From Albimonas sp963977235 (GTDB lineage Bacteria; Pseudomonadota; Alphaproteobacteria; Rhodobacterales; Rhodobacteraceae): 64,000 nucleotides of DNA. This document shows positions 9,663 through 17,381 of the stretch, piece after piece. Every line of letters begins with the position of its first letter. The stretch's first letter is position 1. A program made the translations under genes and the position numbers. The stretch lies in assembly GCF_963977235.1 (NCBI RefSeq), contig NZ_CAXBOD010000003.1, forward strand, positions 124,001 through 188,000. The letters run 5' to 3'. Below the pieces are notes generated by a model. That model was not told the DNA's origin. It searched no databases and saw only the letters and a program-made list of their open reading frames with translations.

Positions 9663-11191
9663 GCGGCCTCTCGCGTGGACTTGATGATGGCGGACATGAT
9701 CCGCTCCTGGCTCGCCTGCGCGGTGGGCATCTCGCCCACGAAGCGGCCCTCGTTCATGACGTAGAGACGGTCGGTGACGCCCAGCAGCTCGGGCATCTCG
9801 GAGGAGATCACCACGATCGCCTTGCCCGCCGCCGCCAGGTCGCGGATCACGCAGTAGATCTCGAACTTCGCGCCGACGTCGATGCCCCGGGTCGGCTCGT
9901 CCAGGATCAGGATCTCGGGGTCGGCGTGCAGCCACTTGGCCAGCACCACCTTCTGCTGGTTGCCGCCCGAGAGGTTGATGCACTCCTGCTCGATGGAGGA
10001 CGACTTGATGTTCAGCCGCTTGCGGTAGCGCTCGGCGAGCGCGGCCTCCTTCTCGCGGTCCACGATCCAGCCGTCGGCGATGCTGTCGAGCTTTGCCAGC
10101 GGCACGTTGCGGCGGATCGTGTCCTCGAGCACCAGGCCGTAGCCCTTGCGGTCCTCGGTGGCGTAGGCGAGGCCCGCCTTGATCGCGCGGCCGACGCTGG
10201 ACAGGTCCGCGGGCCGGCCGTCGATCCAGACCTCGCCCTCGATGTCCTGGCCCCAGGAGCGGCCAAAGAGGCTCATCGCGAGTTCGGTGCGCCCGGCGCC
10301 CATCAGGCCTGCGATGCCCAGCACCTCGCCCCGGCGGACGTGAAAGCTGACGTCGTTGACCACCCGGCGCTCGGGGTGCTGGGGGTGGCGCACCGTCCAG
10401 TTGCGGACCTCCATCGCCACCTCGCCGATCTTCGGCTCGCGGGCGGGATAGCGGTCCTCGAGGCTGCGGCCCACCATGTCGCGGATGATCGCGTCCTCGG
10501 AGATGCCGCCCTTGCAGTCGAGCCGCGCCACCGCCGCGCCGTCGCGCAGCACGGTGATGGTGTCGGCCACCCGGCTGATCTCGTTGAGCTTGTGGGAGAT
10601 CAGGATCGAGGTGACGCCCTGGCGGCGGAACTCGGTCAGCAGCTCCAGCAGCTTGTCGCTGTCCTGCTCGTTGAGCGAGGAGGTCGGCTCGTCCAGGATC
10701 AGCAGGCGCACGTTCTTGGACAGCGCCTTGGCGATCTCCACCAGCTGCTGCTTGCCCAGGCCGAGGTCGTCGACCCGGGTCCGCGGCGGATCCTTGAGGC
10801 CGACGCGGGCCAGAAGCTCGGCGGCGCGGGTCTCGGTCTCGCGCCAGTCGATGACGCCGCGCGTGGCGCGCTCGTTGCCCAGGAAGATGTTCTCGGCGAC
10901 CGACAGGAGCGGGACCAGCGCCAGCTCCTGGTGGATGATGACGATGCCCTCGCGCTCGGAGTCGGGGATGCCGTGGAAGCGCTTGACCTCGCCGTCATAG
11001 ACGATGTCGCCGTCGTAGGAGCCGTGCGGGTAGACGCCCGAGAGCACCTTCATCAGCGTCGACTTGCCGGCGCCGTTCTCGCCGACGAGGGCGTGGATCT
11101 CGCCTTCCTCGACCGAGAGGGTGACGTCGTCCAGCGCCTTGACGCCTGGGAACTCCTTGGTGATCCCGCGCATTTCGAGGATCGCGGACAT
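9659..11191 (-). CDS. gguA: Multiple-sugar ABC transporter ATP-binding protein (GguA/XylG type)
   Basis: Tandem ATPase, 510 residues. The first Walker A GENGAGKST is at about 38-46, with LILDEPTSSLNEQDSD in half one. Half two has GLMGAGRTELAMSLFGRSWG, LSGGNQQKVVLAKWL and LILDEPTRGIDVGAKFEIY. The phrase RDMVGRSLEDRYPAREPKIG is typical of the MmsA/GguA branch. It couples ATP hydrolysis to uptake of arabinose, galactose, xylose or glucose. It is downstream of chvE after a strong intercistronic hairpin and is coupled to gguB by a 4-bp overlap. Confidence 0.93.
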   Translation of the reverse strand: MSAILEMRGITKEFPGVKALDDVTLSVEEGEIHALVGENGAGKSTLMKVLSGVYPHGSYDGDIVYDGEVKRFHGIPDSEREGIVIIHQELALVPLLSVAENIFLGNERATRGVIDWRETETRAAELLARVGLKDPPRTRVDDLGLGKQQLVEIAKALSKNVRLLILDEPTSSLNEQDSDKLLELLTEFRRQGVTSILISHKLNEISRVADTITVLRDGAAVARLDCKGGISEDAIIRDMVGRSLEDRYPAREPKIGEVAMEVRNWTVRHPQHPERRVVNDVSFHVRRGEVLGIAGLMGAGRTELAMSLFGRSWGQDIEGEVWIDGRPADLSSVGRAIKAGLAYATEDRKGYGLVLEDTIRRNVPLAKLDSIADGWIVDREKEAALAERYRKRLNIKSSSIEQECINLSGGNQQKVVLAKWLHADPEILILDEPTRGIDVGAKFEIYCVIRDLAAAGKAIVVISSEMPELLGVTDRLYVMNEGRFVGEMPTAQASQERIMSAIIKSTREAA

Positions 11192-11229
11192 GGCGGCCGC
11201 CTTCGCAAGAGAAGTGGATCGGGAAGGTC

Positions 11230-11260
11230 GGCCCCGCCGGGGAGGAGATCCGGCGGGGCC
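11230..11260 (-). terminator. Intercistronic hairpin between chvE and gguA
   Basis: Perfect 11-bp stem (GGCCCCGCCGG at 11230-11240 with CCGGCGGGGCC at 11250-11260) and a 9-nt loop, 86 bases past the chvE stop. It lacks a T-run. Position after a binding-protein gene suggests a 3'-end stabiliser or partial terminator that sets a high chvE to gguAB ratio. The ytfQ-ytfR junction has a similar hairpin. Confidence 0.6.
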
Positions 11261-11345
11261 GGGGCCGTCAGGAACCCGGCGGTAGCGGCGCCGTCGCGGC
11301 GCGGCCGGCCCGGGCGGCCCGTGGGCTGGGCGGCGCGGGCGCCGC

Positions 11346-12434
11346 TCAGTTCACCTGGTCGGCGGTGTAGTAGCCGCTGTCGATCAGCACCTTTTCCCAG
11401 TTGGCCTCGGTCACGGGGACCGGCTCCAGCAGGTAGGAGGGGACCACCTTGACGCCGTTGTCGTAGGTCTTGGTGTCGTTGATCTCCGGCTCGCCGCCCT
11501 CGATCAGGGCGTTGACCATGCCCACGGTGACCTCGGCCAGCGCGCGGGTGTCCTTGAAGATCGTCGAGTACTGATCGCCGCGCAGGATCGCCTTGATCGA
11601 GGGGATCTCGGCGTCCTGGCCGGTGACGATGGGCATCGGCATGTCGTCGCCCATGCCGTAGCCGATGCCCGACAGCGAGCTGATGATGCCGATCGAGAGC
11701 CCGTCGTAGGGGCTGAGCACGCCGTGCACGCTCTTGTCGGTGTAGTTGGCCGACAGCAGGTTATCCATCCGCGACTGCGCCACCGCGCCGTCCCAGCGCA
11801 GGGTGCCGACGGTGTCCATGCCCCTCTGGCCGGAGGGGATGGCGATGTCGCCGGCGTCGATCAGCGGCTGCAGCACCGACATCGCGCCGTCGTAGAAGAA
11901 GTAGGCGTTGTTGTCGTCGGGCGAGCCGCCGAACAGCTCGACGTTCCAGGGGCGGACGTCGGGGAACCGCTCTTTGAGGCCGGCGACCAGCGTCTCGGCC
12001 TGCTGCACGCCCACCTTGAAGTTGTCGAAGGTGGCGTAATAGTCGACGTCGCCGCTGTCGCGGATCAGCCGGTCATAGGCGACCACCTCGATGTCGGCGG
12101 CCGCGGCGTTGGCCAGCGCGCTGGTCAGCGTGGTGCCGTCGATGGCCGCGATCACCAGCACGTCGACGCCCTTGGTGATCATGTTCTCGATCTGGGCGAG
12201 CTGGTTGGGAATGTCGTCCTCGGCATACTGGAGATCGGTCTCGTAGCCCGCCTCCTGCAGCTTCTTGACCATGTTGTCGCCGTCGGCGATCCAGCGCGCC
12301 GAGGACTTGGTGGGCATGGCGATGCCGACGTAACCCTTGTCCTGGGCGAAAGCCTCCGGGACGTGCAGCGGGGCGACCGACAGGGCGGCGGCGGCGAGCG
12401 CGCTCGTCGCGAGCAGGCGCGTGACGGATCTCAT
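11346..12434 (-). CDS. chvE: Multiple-sugar-binding periplasmic protein ChvE
   Basis: Periplasmic receptor, 362 residues, with a signal peptide to about residue 30 (PEAFAQ before DKGYVG). The mature protein follows Agrobacterium ChvE closely: VGIAMPTKSSARWIADGDNM, AEDDIPNQLAQIENMITKGV, AAIDGTTLTSALANAA, VAYDRLIRDSGDVDYYATFD, ELFGGSPDDNNAYFFYDGAM and PIVTGQDAEIPSIKAI. ChvE binds L-arabinose, galactose, glucose and other aldoses. It is the first gene of the minus operon and is divergent from a GbpR-like LysR gene, the same pairing as in Agrobacterium, where GbpR controls chvE in response to sugar. No sensor kinase of the VirA type is nearby, so here it is most likely an importer subunit only. 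Confidence 0.95.
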   Translation of the reverse strand: MRSVTRLLATSALAAAALSVAPLHVPEAFAQDKGYVGIAMPTKSSARWIADGDNMVKKLQEAGYETDLQYAEDDIPNQLAQIENMITKGVDVLVIAAIDGTTLTSALANAAAADIEVVAYDRLIRDSGDVDYYATFDNFKVGVQQAETLVAGLKERFPDVRPWNVELFGGSPDDNNAYFFYDGAMSVLQPLIDAGDIAIPSGQRGMDTVGTLRWDGAVAQSRMDNLLSANYTDKSVHGVLSPYDGLSIGIISSLSGIGYGMGDDMPMPIVTGQDAEIPSIKAILRGDQYSTIFKDTRALAEVTVGMVNALIEGGEPEINDTKTYDNGVKVVPSYLLEPVPVTEANWEKVLIDSGYYTADQVN

Positions 12435-12624
12435 CGATGTCCTCCCTCACGGCGCCGGCGGATCCCCAGCCTCCCAGCCGATCCTGCTCCGACGCCTTGG
12501 TTGCGCCGACCGGGCCGGCGGGCTCTTCCCGCCCGGCCGCCGTCGACCGGCTCTTCTTCCCTTGCGGAGACATACGATTCAAATCAGTAATGAGATGCGC
12601 GATATACCGGGAGGGATATATCTC
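12435..12624. promoter_or_regulatory. Divergent control region of chvE and gbpR-like gene
   Basis: Intergenic region between the divergent genes. The part nearest the regulator (about 12565-12625) is far more AT-rich than its surroundings. It holds a short palindrome GATTcaAATC (12576-12585) and an inverted repeat GATATA-N10-TATATC (12601-12622). The second repeat overlaps the GGGAGGG ribosome site of the regulator, so a protein bound there could block its own expression. LysR proteins usually bind such imperfect dyads in the shared region. The chvE side carries a bulged GC hairpin near 12508-12535. Binding is inferred. Confidence 0.5.
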
Positions 12625-13620
12625 TTGCCCCATAGAGCTTTCGAGGAGGTCTCGGCCCCCCGCCGGGACGAGCTGCTGCGCCGCGGCCTGCGCTTCTCGC
12701 AGCTGCGCCTGCTGGCGGCGCTGGCCGAGACGGGGCGGATCTCCTCGGCCGCAGCGCAGCTGGCGATGACCCAGCCCGCCGCCTCGCGCCTGCTGGCCGA
12801 GCTGGAGAAGACCGCCGAGGCGCAGCTCTACACCCGCCACGCCCGCGGGGTGACGCTGACCGAGACGGGGCGGCTGCTCGCCCGCCGCGCTCACGTGATC
12901 CTGCGCCAGCTCGACCAGGGCCACGCCGAGATCCAGGAGGCGACGCGCGGCGCGCGGGGTCTGGTTCGGGTCGGCGCGGTCACCGGCCCGGCGATGGAGA
13001 TCGTGCTGCCGGTGATCCGCGAGCTGCGGGTGACCTATCCCGAGATCGAGATCGCGGTGCAGGTCGACACCTCCGACAAGCTGGCCGAGCAGTTGCTGAA
13101 GCTGGAGCTCGACTTCTACATCGGCCGCCTGCCCGACGAGGTGGACGCGCGCGCCGTGACGCTGCGCCCGATCGGGCCCGAACCGGTCAGCCTGATCGTG
13201 CGCCCCGAGCATCCGCTGACCCGGCTCGAGCAGGTGCGGATCGAGGACTGCCTGATCTACGACTGGGTGATGCAGCCCCCCGGCGGTCTGCAGCGGCGCA
13301 CGGTCGAGAGCTGGCTGCTGGAGAACGGCCTGCCCCTGCCGCGGCGCGTTCTGGGGACGTCCTCGGTGCTGCTGACGCTGGCGCTGATCGCCGACACCAA
13401 CGCCGTGGCGCCGCTGTCGCGGGCGGTGGCGCGCTTCTTCGCCGCCCGCGGCGGTCCGGGCGGCAGCATCCGGCTGCTGGACGTGGCCGAGGGGGTGGCG
13501 GTGACGCCGTTCTCGCTGATCCGGCGCGCCGCCGACGCGCCCTCCCCCGCCGCGGCGCGGGTGCTGAAGCTGATCGAGGCGCAGATCGAGCCGCGCGCCG
13601 CCCCCGCCGACCCCGACTGA
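12625..13620 (+). CDS. LysR-family regulator, GbpR-like
   Basis: Transcription factor of about 331 residues. The N-terminal winged HTH (RFSQLRLLAALAETGRISSA and AMTQPAASRLLAELEK) is followed by a substrate domain with VRVGAVTGPAMEIVLPVIRE and FYIGRLPDE. In Agrobacterium GbpR is the LysR regulator beside chvE; here the gene is also divergent from chvE, so control of the sugar operon is likely. Start choice: an in-frame ATG at 12595 has no ribosome site and lies in AT-rich promoter-like DNA. The TTG at 12625 has GGGAGGG nine bases before it, so I prefer TTG. The ATG would give 341 residues. Confidence 0.85.
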   Translation: MPHRAFEEVSAPRRDELLRRGLRFSQLRLLAALAETGRISSAAAQLAMTQPAASRLLAELEKTAEAQLYTRHARGVTLTETGRLLARRAHVILRQLDQGHAEIQEATRGARGLVRVGAVTGPAMEIVLPVIRELRVTYPEIEIAVQVDTSDKLAEQLLKLELDFYIGRLPDEVDARAVTLRPIGPEPVSLIVRPEHPLTRLEQVRIEDCLIYDWVMQPPGGLQRRTVESWLLENGLPLPRRVLGTSSVLLTLALIADTNAVAPLSRAVARFFAARGGPGGSIRLLDVAEGVAVTPFSLIRRAADAPSPAAARVLKLIEAQIEPRAAPADPD

Positions 13621-13647
13621 CCGGGGCCGCGGGCCGGCGACGCCGCC

Positions 13648-14373
13648 TCAGCGCGGTCCGAAATAGTCGGGGCGCTGGGCGATGATCTCTGGCAGACGCT
13701 CGATCGAGCCCGAGAGGTGGCGGCGCATGGCGTCGGTGGCGCCGTGGCGGTCGCCCGCGTCCACCGCCGCCAGCACCGCCGCGTGCCCCTCGATCACCGA
13801 GCGCATCTTGCTGACCCGCGGCAGGTCCAGCGCCCGCACCCGCGCCATCTGGCTGGAGCGGTCGGCGACCAGATCGTGCAGCGCCTCCTGCCCCGCGGCC
13901 GCGAACAGCTCGCGGTGGAAGTCGGCGTCCAGCTGGCGGAACAGCTCGATCTGGCGCAGGTCGTCGGCCAGCGCCTCCTGCATCTTCAGGATCCCGCGGG
14001 CCTTGATCAGGACCGACTTGTCCTCCAGCCCCGCCAGCGCGTTGGCGACCTCGCACTCGATGCCCGCGCGCAGGAAGTTCTCCTGGCGCAGCTTGGCGGG
14101 GTCGATCAGCGTCACCTCGGTGCGCGACTGGCGGAAGCTGGCCACCAGGCCCACCGACTCGAGTTGCAGAAGCGCCTCGCGCACCGGCGACTGGCTGACC
14201 CCGAAGGCGGCCGCCAGTTCGGGGCGCGACAGACGCGCGCCCGGGGGGAGCTGCAGCGAGACGATGCGCGCGCGCAGCGTCTCGTAGACCAGGGCCGAGG
14301 CCGGCACGTGCGCGCTCGGCATCGGCGCCTCGCCGCCCGGCTCCCCGGCGATGGCCGTCTCGCGCCTGTTCAT
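13648..14373 (-). CDS. GntR-family regulator (FadR/FCD type)
   Basis: DNA-binding repressor, 241 residues. The winged HTH is at about 45-80 (LSRPELAAAFGVSQSPVREALLQLESVGLV). An all-helical FCD effector domain follows, with metal-ligand-type residues in DADFHRELFAAAGQEALHDLV and SVIEGHAAVLAAVDAGDR. It is the last gene of the dctP-dctQ-dctM minus-strand unit, 20 bases after dctM, and is the natural candidate to bind the palindrome at 17289-17315. FCD regulators usually respond to carboxylates or sugar acids, which fits a TRAP system beside a lactonase. It converges on the LysR gene with only 27 bases between stops. Confidence 0.87.
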   Translation of the reverse strand: MNRRETAIAGEPGGEAPMPSAHVPASALVYETLRARIVSLQLPPGARLSRPELAAAFGVSQSPVREALLQLESVGLVASFRQSRTEVTLIDPAKLRQENFLRAGIECEVANALAGLEDKSVLIKARGILKMQEALADDLRQIELFRQLDADFHRELFAAAGQEALHDLVADRSSQMARVRALDLPRVSKMRSVIEGHAAVLAAVDAGDRHGATDAMRRHLSGSIERLPEIIAQRPDYFGPR

Positions 14374-14393
14374 CGCCGCCTTCGCCTCCGTCC

Positions 14394-15674
14394 TCACATC
14401 AACAGTCTCGGCAGCGCCGTCGACAGCCCGGGCGCAGCCGCCAGCACCATGAAGAAGATCGCGAGCGCCAGGAAAAAGGGCGCCGATGCGCGCACGTAGG
14501 CGCCCGTCTTCACGTTGAGAATGCCGCAGACGGTGAACATGATCACCCCCACCGGCGGCGTCAGCCCGCCGAGGTTGATCAGCAGCACCAGCAGGATGCC
14601 CATGTGGATCGGGTCCCAGCCCGCCTCGACCAGCACCGGCATCACGATGGGCGTCACCAGCAGGATGTTGGCCGCCCCCTCGAGGAACATGCCCGAGACG
14701 ATCAGCAGCGCCGTCACCAGCGCCAGCACCATCACCGGGTCCGCGGTCAGATAGGCCACCGCCTCGGCGATCTGCTGGGGCGCGCGCTCGAGCGTGATGG
14801 CGTAACCCAGGACGCCCGCCATCATGATCAGCAGCATGATCATGCCCAGATCGTGGACCGTGGATTCCAGCGCCTCGCGCATCCGGGCCAGCGTCAGCTC
14901 GCGGTAGACGAAGACGCCGACGGCCAGGGCGTAGACCACGAGGAAGGCGCCGGCCTCGGTGGCGGTGAAGATGCCGAAGCGGAAGCCCACGATCAGGATC
15001 ACCGGGAACATCAGCGCCCAGACGCTGTCGAGGAAGCTGGCCCACAGGTCGCGAAAGCGCGGCGGCTCGGTCAGGTCGGGGACGTAGCCGCGCCGCTTGG
15101 CCACCAGCCAGGCGGCCAGCATCAGGGTCAGCGTCAGCAGCATCCCCGGCACGATGCCGGCCAGGAACAGGCGGCCGATCGAGACCTCGTTGATGAAGCC
15201 GAACAGGATCAGCCCGATCGAGGGCGGGATCGTCGCGGTGATGATCGAGCCGAAGGCCAGGATCACCGCCGTCACCGGCGCCGCATAGCCCTGGCGCGCC
15301 ATCGCGGGGCCGAGCAGGCGGCTCTCCATCGCCGCGTCGGCGACGGCCGAGCCGGAGATGCCGCCCATCATGAAGCTGAGCACGATCGAGACCTGCGCCA
15401 GCCCTCCCGCCATCCAGCCGGTCAGCAGGCGGGCGAAGCCGATCAGCCGGTCGGTGATGCCGGTCACGTTCATCAGGTTGCCCGCGAGGATGAAGAACGG
15501 CACCGCCAGCAACGGAAAGCTCTGGGTCGTGGCCACCATCTTCTGGATGGCGACGGCCGGCGGCATGGTCCCGGTGAAGATGAACACCGGGATCGCGGCG
15601 AGGCCGAGCGCGAAGGCGACCGGCTGGCCGAGGAACAGGAACAGGGCGAACAGCCCCGCGATCAGCAGCAGCAT
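14394..15674 (-). CDS. dctM: TRAP transporter large permease (DctM)
   Basis: Twelve-helix large membrane subunit of a TRAP carboxylate transporter, 426 residues. It starts MLLLIAGLFALFLFLGQPVA; typical motifs are FPLLAVPFFILAGNLMNVTG, GGISGSAVADAAMESRLLGP, TIPPSIGLILFGFINEVSIG and LTPPVGVIMFTVCGI. The open frame extends upstream to 16025, but the ATG at 15674 shares one base with the dctQ stop (TGATG), so this start is preferred. It works with the DctQ and DctP genes just upstream. Confidence 0.92.
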   Translation of the reverse strand: MLLLIAGLFALFLFLGQPVAFALGLAAIPVFIFTGTMPPAVAIQKMVATTQSFPLLAVPFFILAGNLMNVTGITDRLIGFARLLTGWMAGGLAQVSIVLSFMMGGISGSAVADAAMESRLLGPAMARQGYAAPVTAVILAFGSIITATIPPSIGLILFGFINEVSIGRLFLAGIVPGMLLTLTLMLAAWLVAKRRGYVPDLTEPPRFRDLWASFLDSVWALMFPVILIVGFRFGIFTATEAGAFLVVYALAVGVFVYRELTLARMREALESTVHDLGMIMLLIMMAGVLGYAITLERAPQQIAEAVAYLTADPVMVLALVTALLIVSGMFLEGAANILLVTPIVMPVLVEAGWDPIHMGILLVLLINLGGLTPPVGVIMFTVCGILNVKTGAYVRASAPFFLALAIFFMVLAAAPGLSTALPRLLM

Positions 15675-16189
15675 CACGACGCGTCCCGTGCAGGAAGTCC
15701 GGAGGGGGCGGGCGCCTCGGCCGGCGCGGCCGCCAGGCGCCACAGGTTGGTCAGCATCGTGCGCAGCATCAGCGCGAAGCCCGCGACCATCGAGCCGTGC
15801 AGCCAGGAGCCGTGCATCTGCGTCGCCCCGATCAGGCGGGGATGCATAAGGATCATGTTCCGCCAGGCGTGAAACAGCAGGAAGGCCAGCAGGATCGCCA
15901 GCACCGCATGGTTGAGGATCGCCAGCCGCCGCGCCGCCCGGGGGCTGAGCGCGTCGACCAGGAAGCTGAGGCCGAAATGCCGGTCGCGCTGCATGGCGAG
16001 ATCGGCGGCGAAGATGCACAGCCACACGAACAGAAGCTGCGCCACCTCCACCGACCAGATGATCGGCGCGCCGAGCGCCCGGGCCAGCGAGGCCGCGGCC
16101 ACCAGCGCCACGATCGCGACCAGCAGCGCCAGCGCGCCCCAGCCCTCGGCCCTGCGCAGCGCCCGGTCGATGCGGGCGAGCGCGCTCAT
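15674..16189 (-). CDS. dctQ: TRAP transporter small permease (DctQ)
   Basis: Four-helix small membrane subunit, 171 residues. Hydrophobic segments lie near 18-38, 46-64, 89-107 and 125-146. The conserved polar stretch WSVEVAQLLFVWLCIFAADL and RDRHFGLSFLVDAL are typical of DctQ. It follows dctP by 72 bases and overlaps dctM by one base. Confidence 0.88.
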   Translation of the reverse strand: MSALARIDRALRRAEGWGALALLVAIVALVAAASLARALGAPIIWSVEVAQLLFVWLCIFAADLAMQRDRHFGLSFLVDALSPRAARRLAILNHAVLAILLAFLLFHAWRNMILMHPRLIGATQMHGSWLHGSMVAGFALMLRTMLTNLWRLAAAPAEAPAPSGLPARDAS

Positions 16190-16261
16190 CGCGCGCCCGC
16201 CGGACGGGCGGCGGGGCGCAGGGCCCCCGCCGCGGCGAAGCCGGTGGTCAGGCGCATCGGC

Positions 16262-17257
16262 TCACTCGCCCAGCACGCGCTTGACGATGGCGGCTTCCTC
16301 CTCGAGGTCGAGCGTGGCGTAGACGCCCGAGACCGCCTCCTTGAAGGGCGCGAGGTCGACCTCGGAGACGGTCACCCCCGTCGCCGCCACGTCGGCCAGC
16401 GCCTTCTCGCCCAGCTCGATGGTCAGGCCCGAGGCGTAGCGGCCGTCCTGCACCGCCAGGTCGCGCACGATCGCCTGGTTCTCGGCCGAGATCTCGTCCC
16501 AGGTGTCCGCCCCGATCACCAGCGCGGTGACCAGCTGGATATGCCCGGTCTTGGTGACGGTCTTGACCACTTCATAGAGCTTTGCGCCCCAGATCGCGGT
16601 GGGCTGCGCCTCGGCGGCGTCGAGCGCGCCGAGCTGCAGGGCCGAGTAGACCTCGCCCCAGGCCATCGGGGTGGGCTCGGCCCCCATCGCCCGGATCGTC
16701 TCGATCCAGATCGGGGCGCCGATGGTGCGCATCCGCAGGCCCTTGAGGTCGGCGGGCCCCGCGACCGGCCCCTGGGTCAGCGCATGGCGCGGCCCCTGGT
16801 ACCAGTTGGAGGCGAGCATCACGAGGCCGGCCTTCTCCGAAAGCTCCTCGCCCCAGCCGAGGTATTCGGGCGACAGGGCGAACTTGTCCGCGTCCTCGTA
16901 GGTGTCGAACAGGAACGGCGCCGACATGATCGCCAGCGACGGCACGAACGCCGACAGCCGCGCCACGTCGGTCACCGTGCCGACGTTGGCCCCGGCGCGG
17001 GCCTGGTCGAGCATCTCGGTCGTGTCGCCGAGCTGGGAGTTGTGGAAGACCTCGACCACCACCTCGCCGCCGGTGGCCTCCTCGACGTCGCGGGCGAATT
17101 TCTCCAGCCCCTGTCCCATCGGGTCGTTGGGCGACAGCACCGTGCCCAGGCGCAGCACGGTCTCGGCCCCGGCCGGCGCCGCAAGGGCGAAGCCGGTCAG
17201 CGCCGCCAGCGACGCCGCGGTCGCGGCGCGGCGCAGGCGGGAAAGCGTTCGGGTCAT
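16262..17257 (-). CDS. dctP: TRAP transporter solute-binding protein (DctP)
   Basis: Periplasmic receptor, 331 residues from the ATG at 17257, which has GGGAGGA just before it (the frame stays open to 17287). A signal peptide ends at about residue 31 (AAPAGA before ETVLRLG). The mature part has the DctP pattern, with PNDPMGQGLEKFARDVEEAT, LKGLRMRTIGAPIWIETIRA containing the ligand Arg, and ALQLGALDAAEAQPTAIWG. The ligand is unknown. The divergent SMP-30 lactonase and the FCD regulator suggest a sugar acid. Confidence 0.9.
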   Translation of the reverse strand: MTRTLSRLRRAATAASLAALTGFALAAPAGAETVLRLGTVLSPNDPMGQGLEKFARDVEEATGGEVVVEVFHNSQLGDTTEMLDQARAGANVGTVTDVARLSAFVPSLAIMSAPFLFDTYEDADKFALSPEYLGWGEELSEKAGLVMLASNWYQGPRHALTQGPVAGPADLKGLRMRTIGAPIWIETIRAMGAEPTPMAWGEVYSALQLGALDAAEAQPTAIWGAKLYEVVKTVTKTGHIQLVTALVIGADTWDEISAENQAIVRDLAVQDGRYASGLTIELGEKALADVAATGVTVSEVDLAPFKEAVSGVYATLDLEEEAAIVKRVLGE

Positions 17258-17288
17258 CACATCCTCCCTGTCGGCTCGATCGGCCAAC

Positions 17289-17315
17289 TAATATTTCAGT
17301 TGTGGTGAAACATTA
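17289..17315. promoter_or_regulatory. 27-bp palindromic operator candidate between dctP and lactonase gene
   Basis: Inverted repeat TAATnTTTCA-N7-TGAAAnATTA, centred on 17302, with 9 of 10 positions in each half paired. It lies 31 bases upstream of the dctP ATG and 66 bases upstream of the lactonase ATG. It stands out as AT-rich DNA in GC-rich surroundings. Position and symmetry fit a dimeric repressor that controls both divergent units, most simply the GntR/FadR protein encoded at 13648-14373. Binding is inferred. Confidence 0.65.
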
Positions 17316-17381
17316 GAAACGCGATAGTTTGGCTGTCAACGAGATTCTGACGTTGCGGAATTCGCCGGCGGGGAGGCGCGG

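Noticed and set aside
9663..9983. N-terminal extension of the GguB permease
   Set aside because: The extra residues are an out-of-frame reading of the ATPase gene; the ATGA overlap at 9659-9662 gives the proper start.
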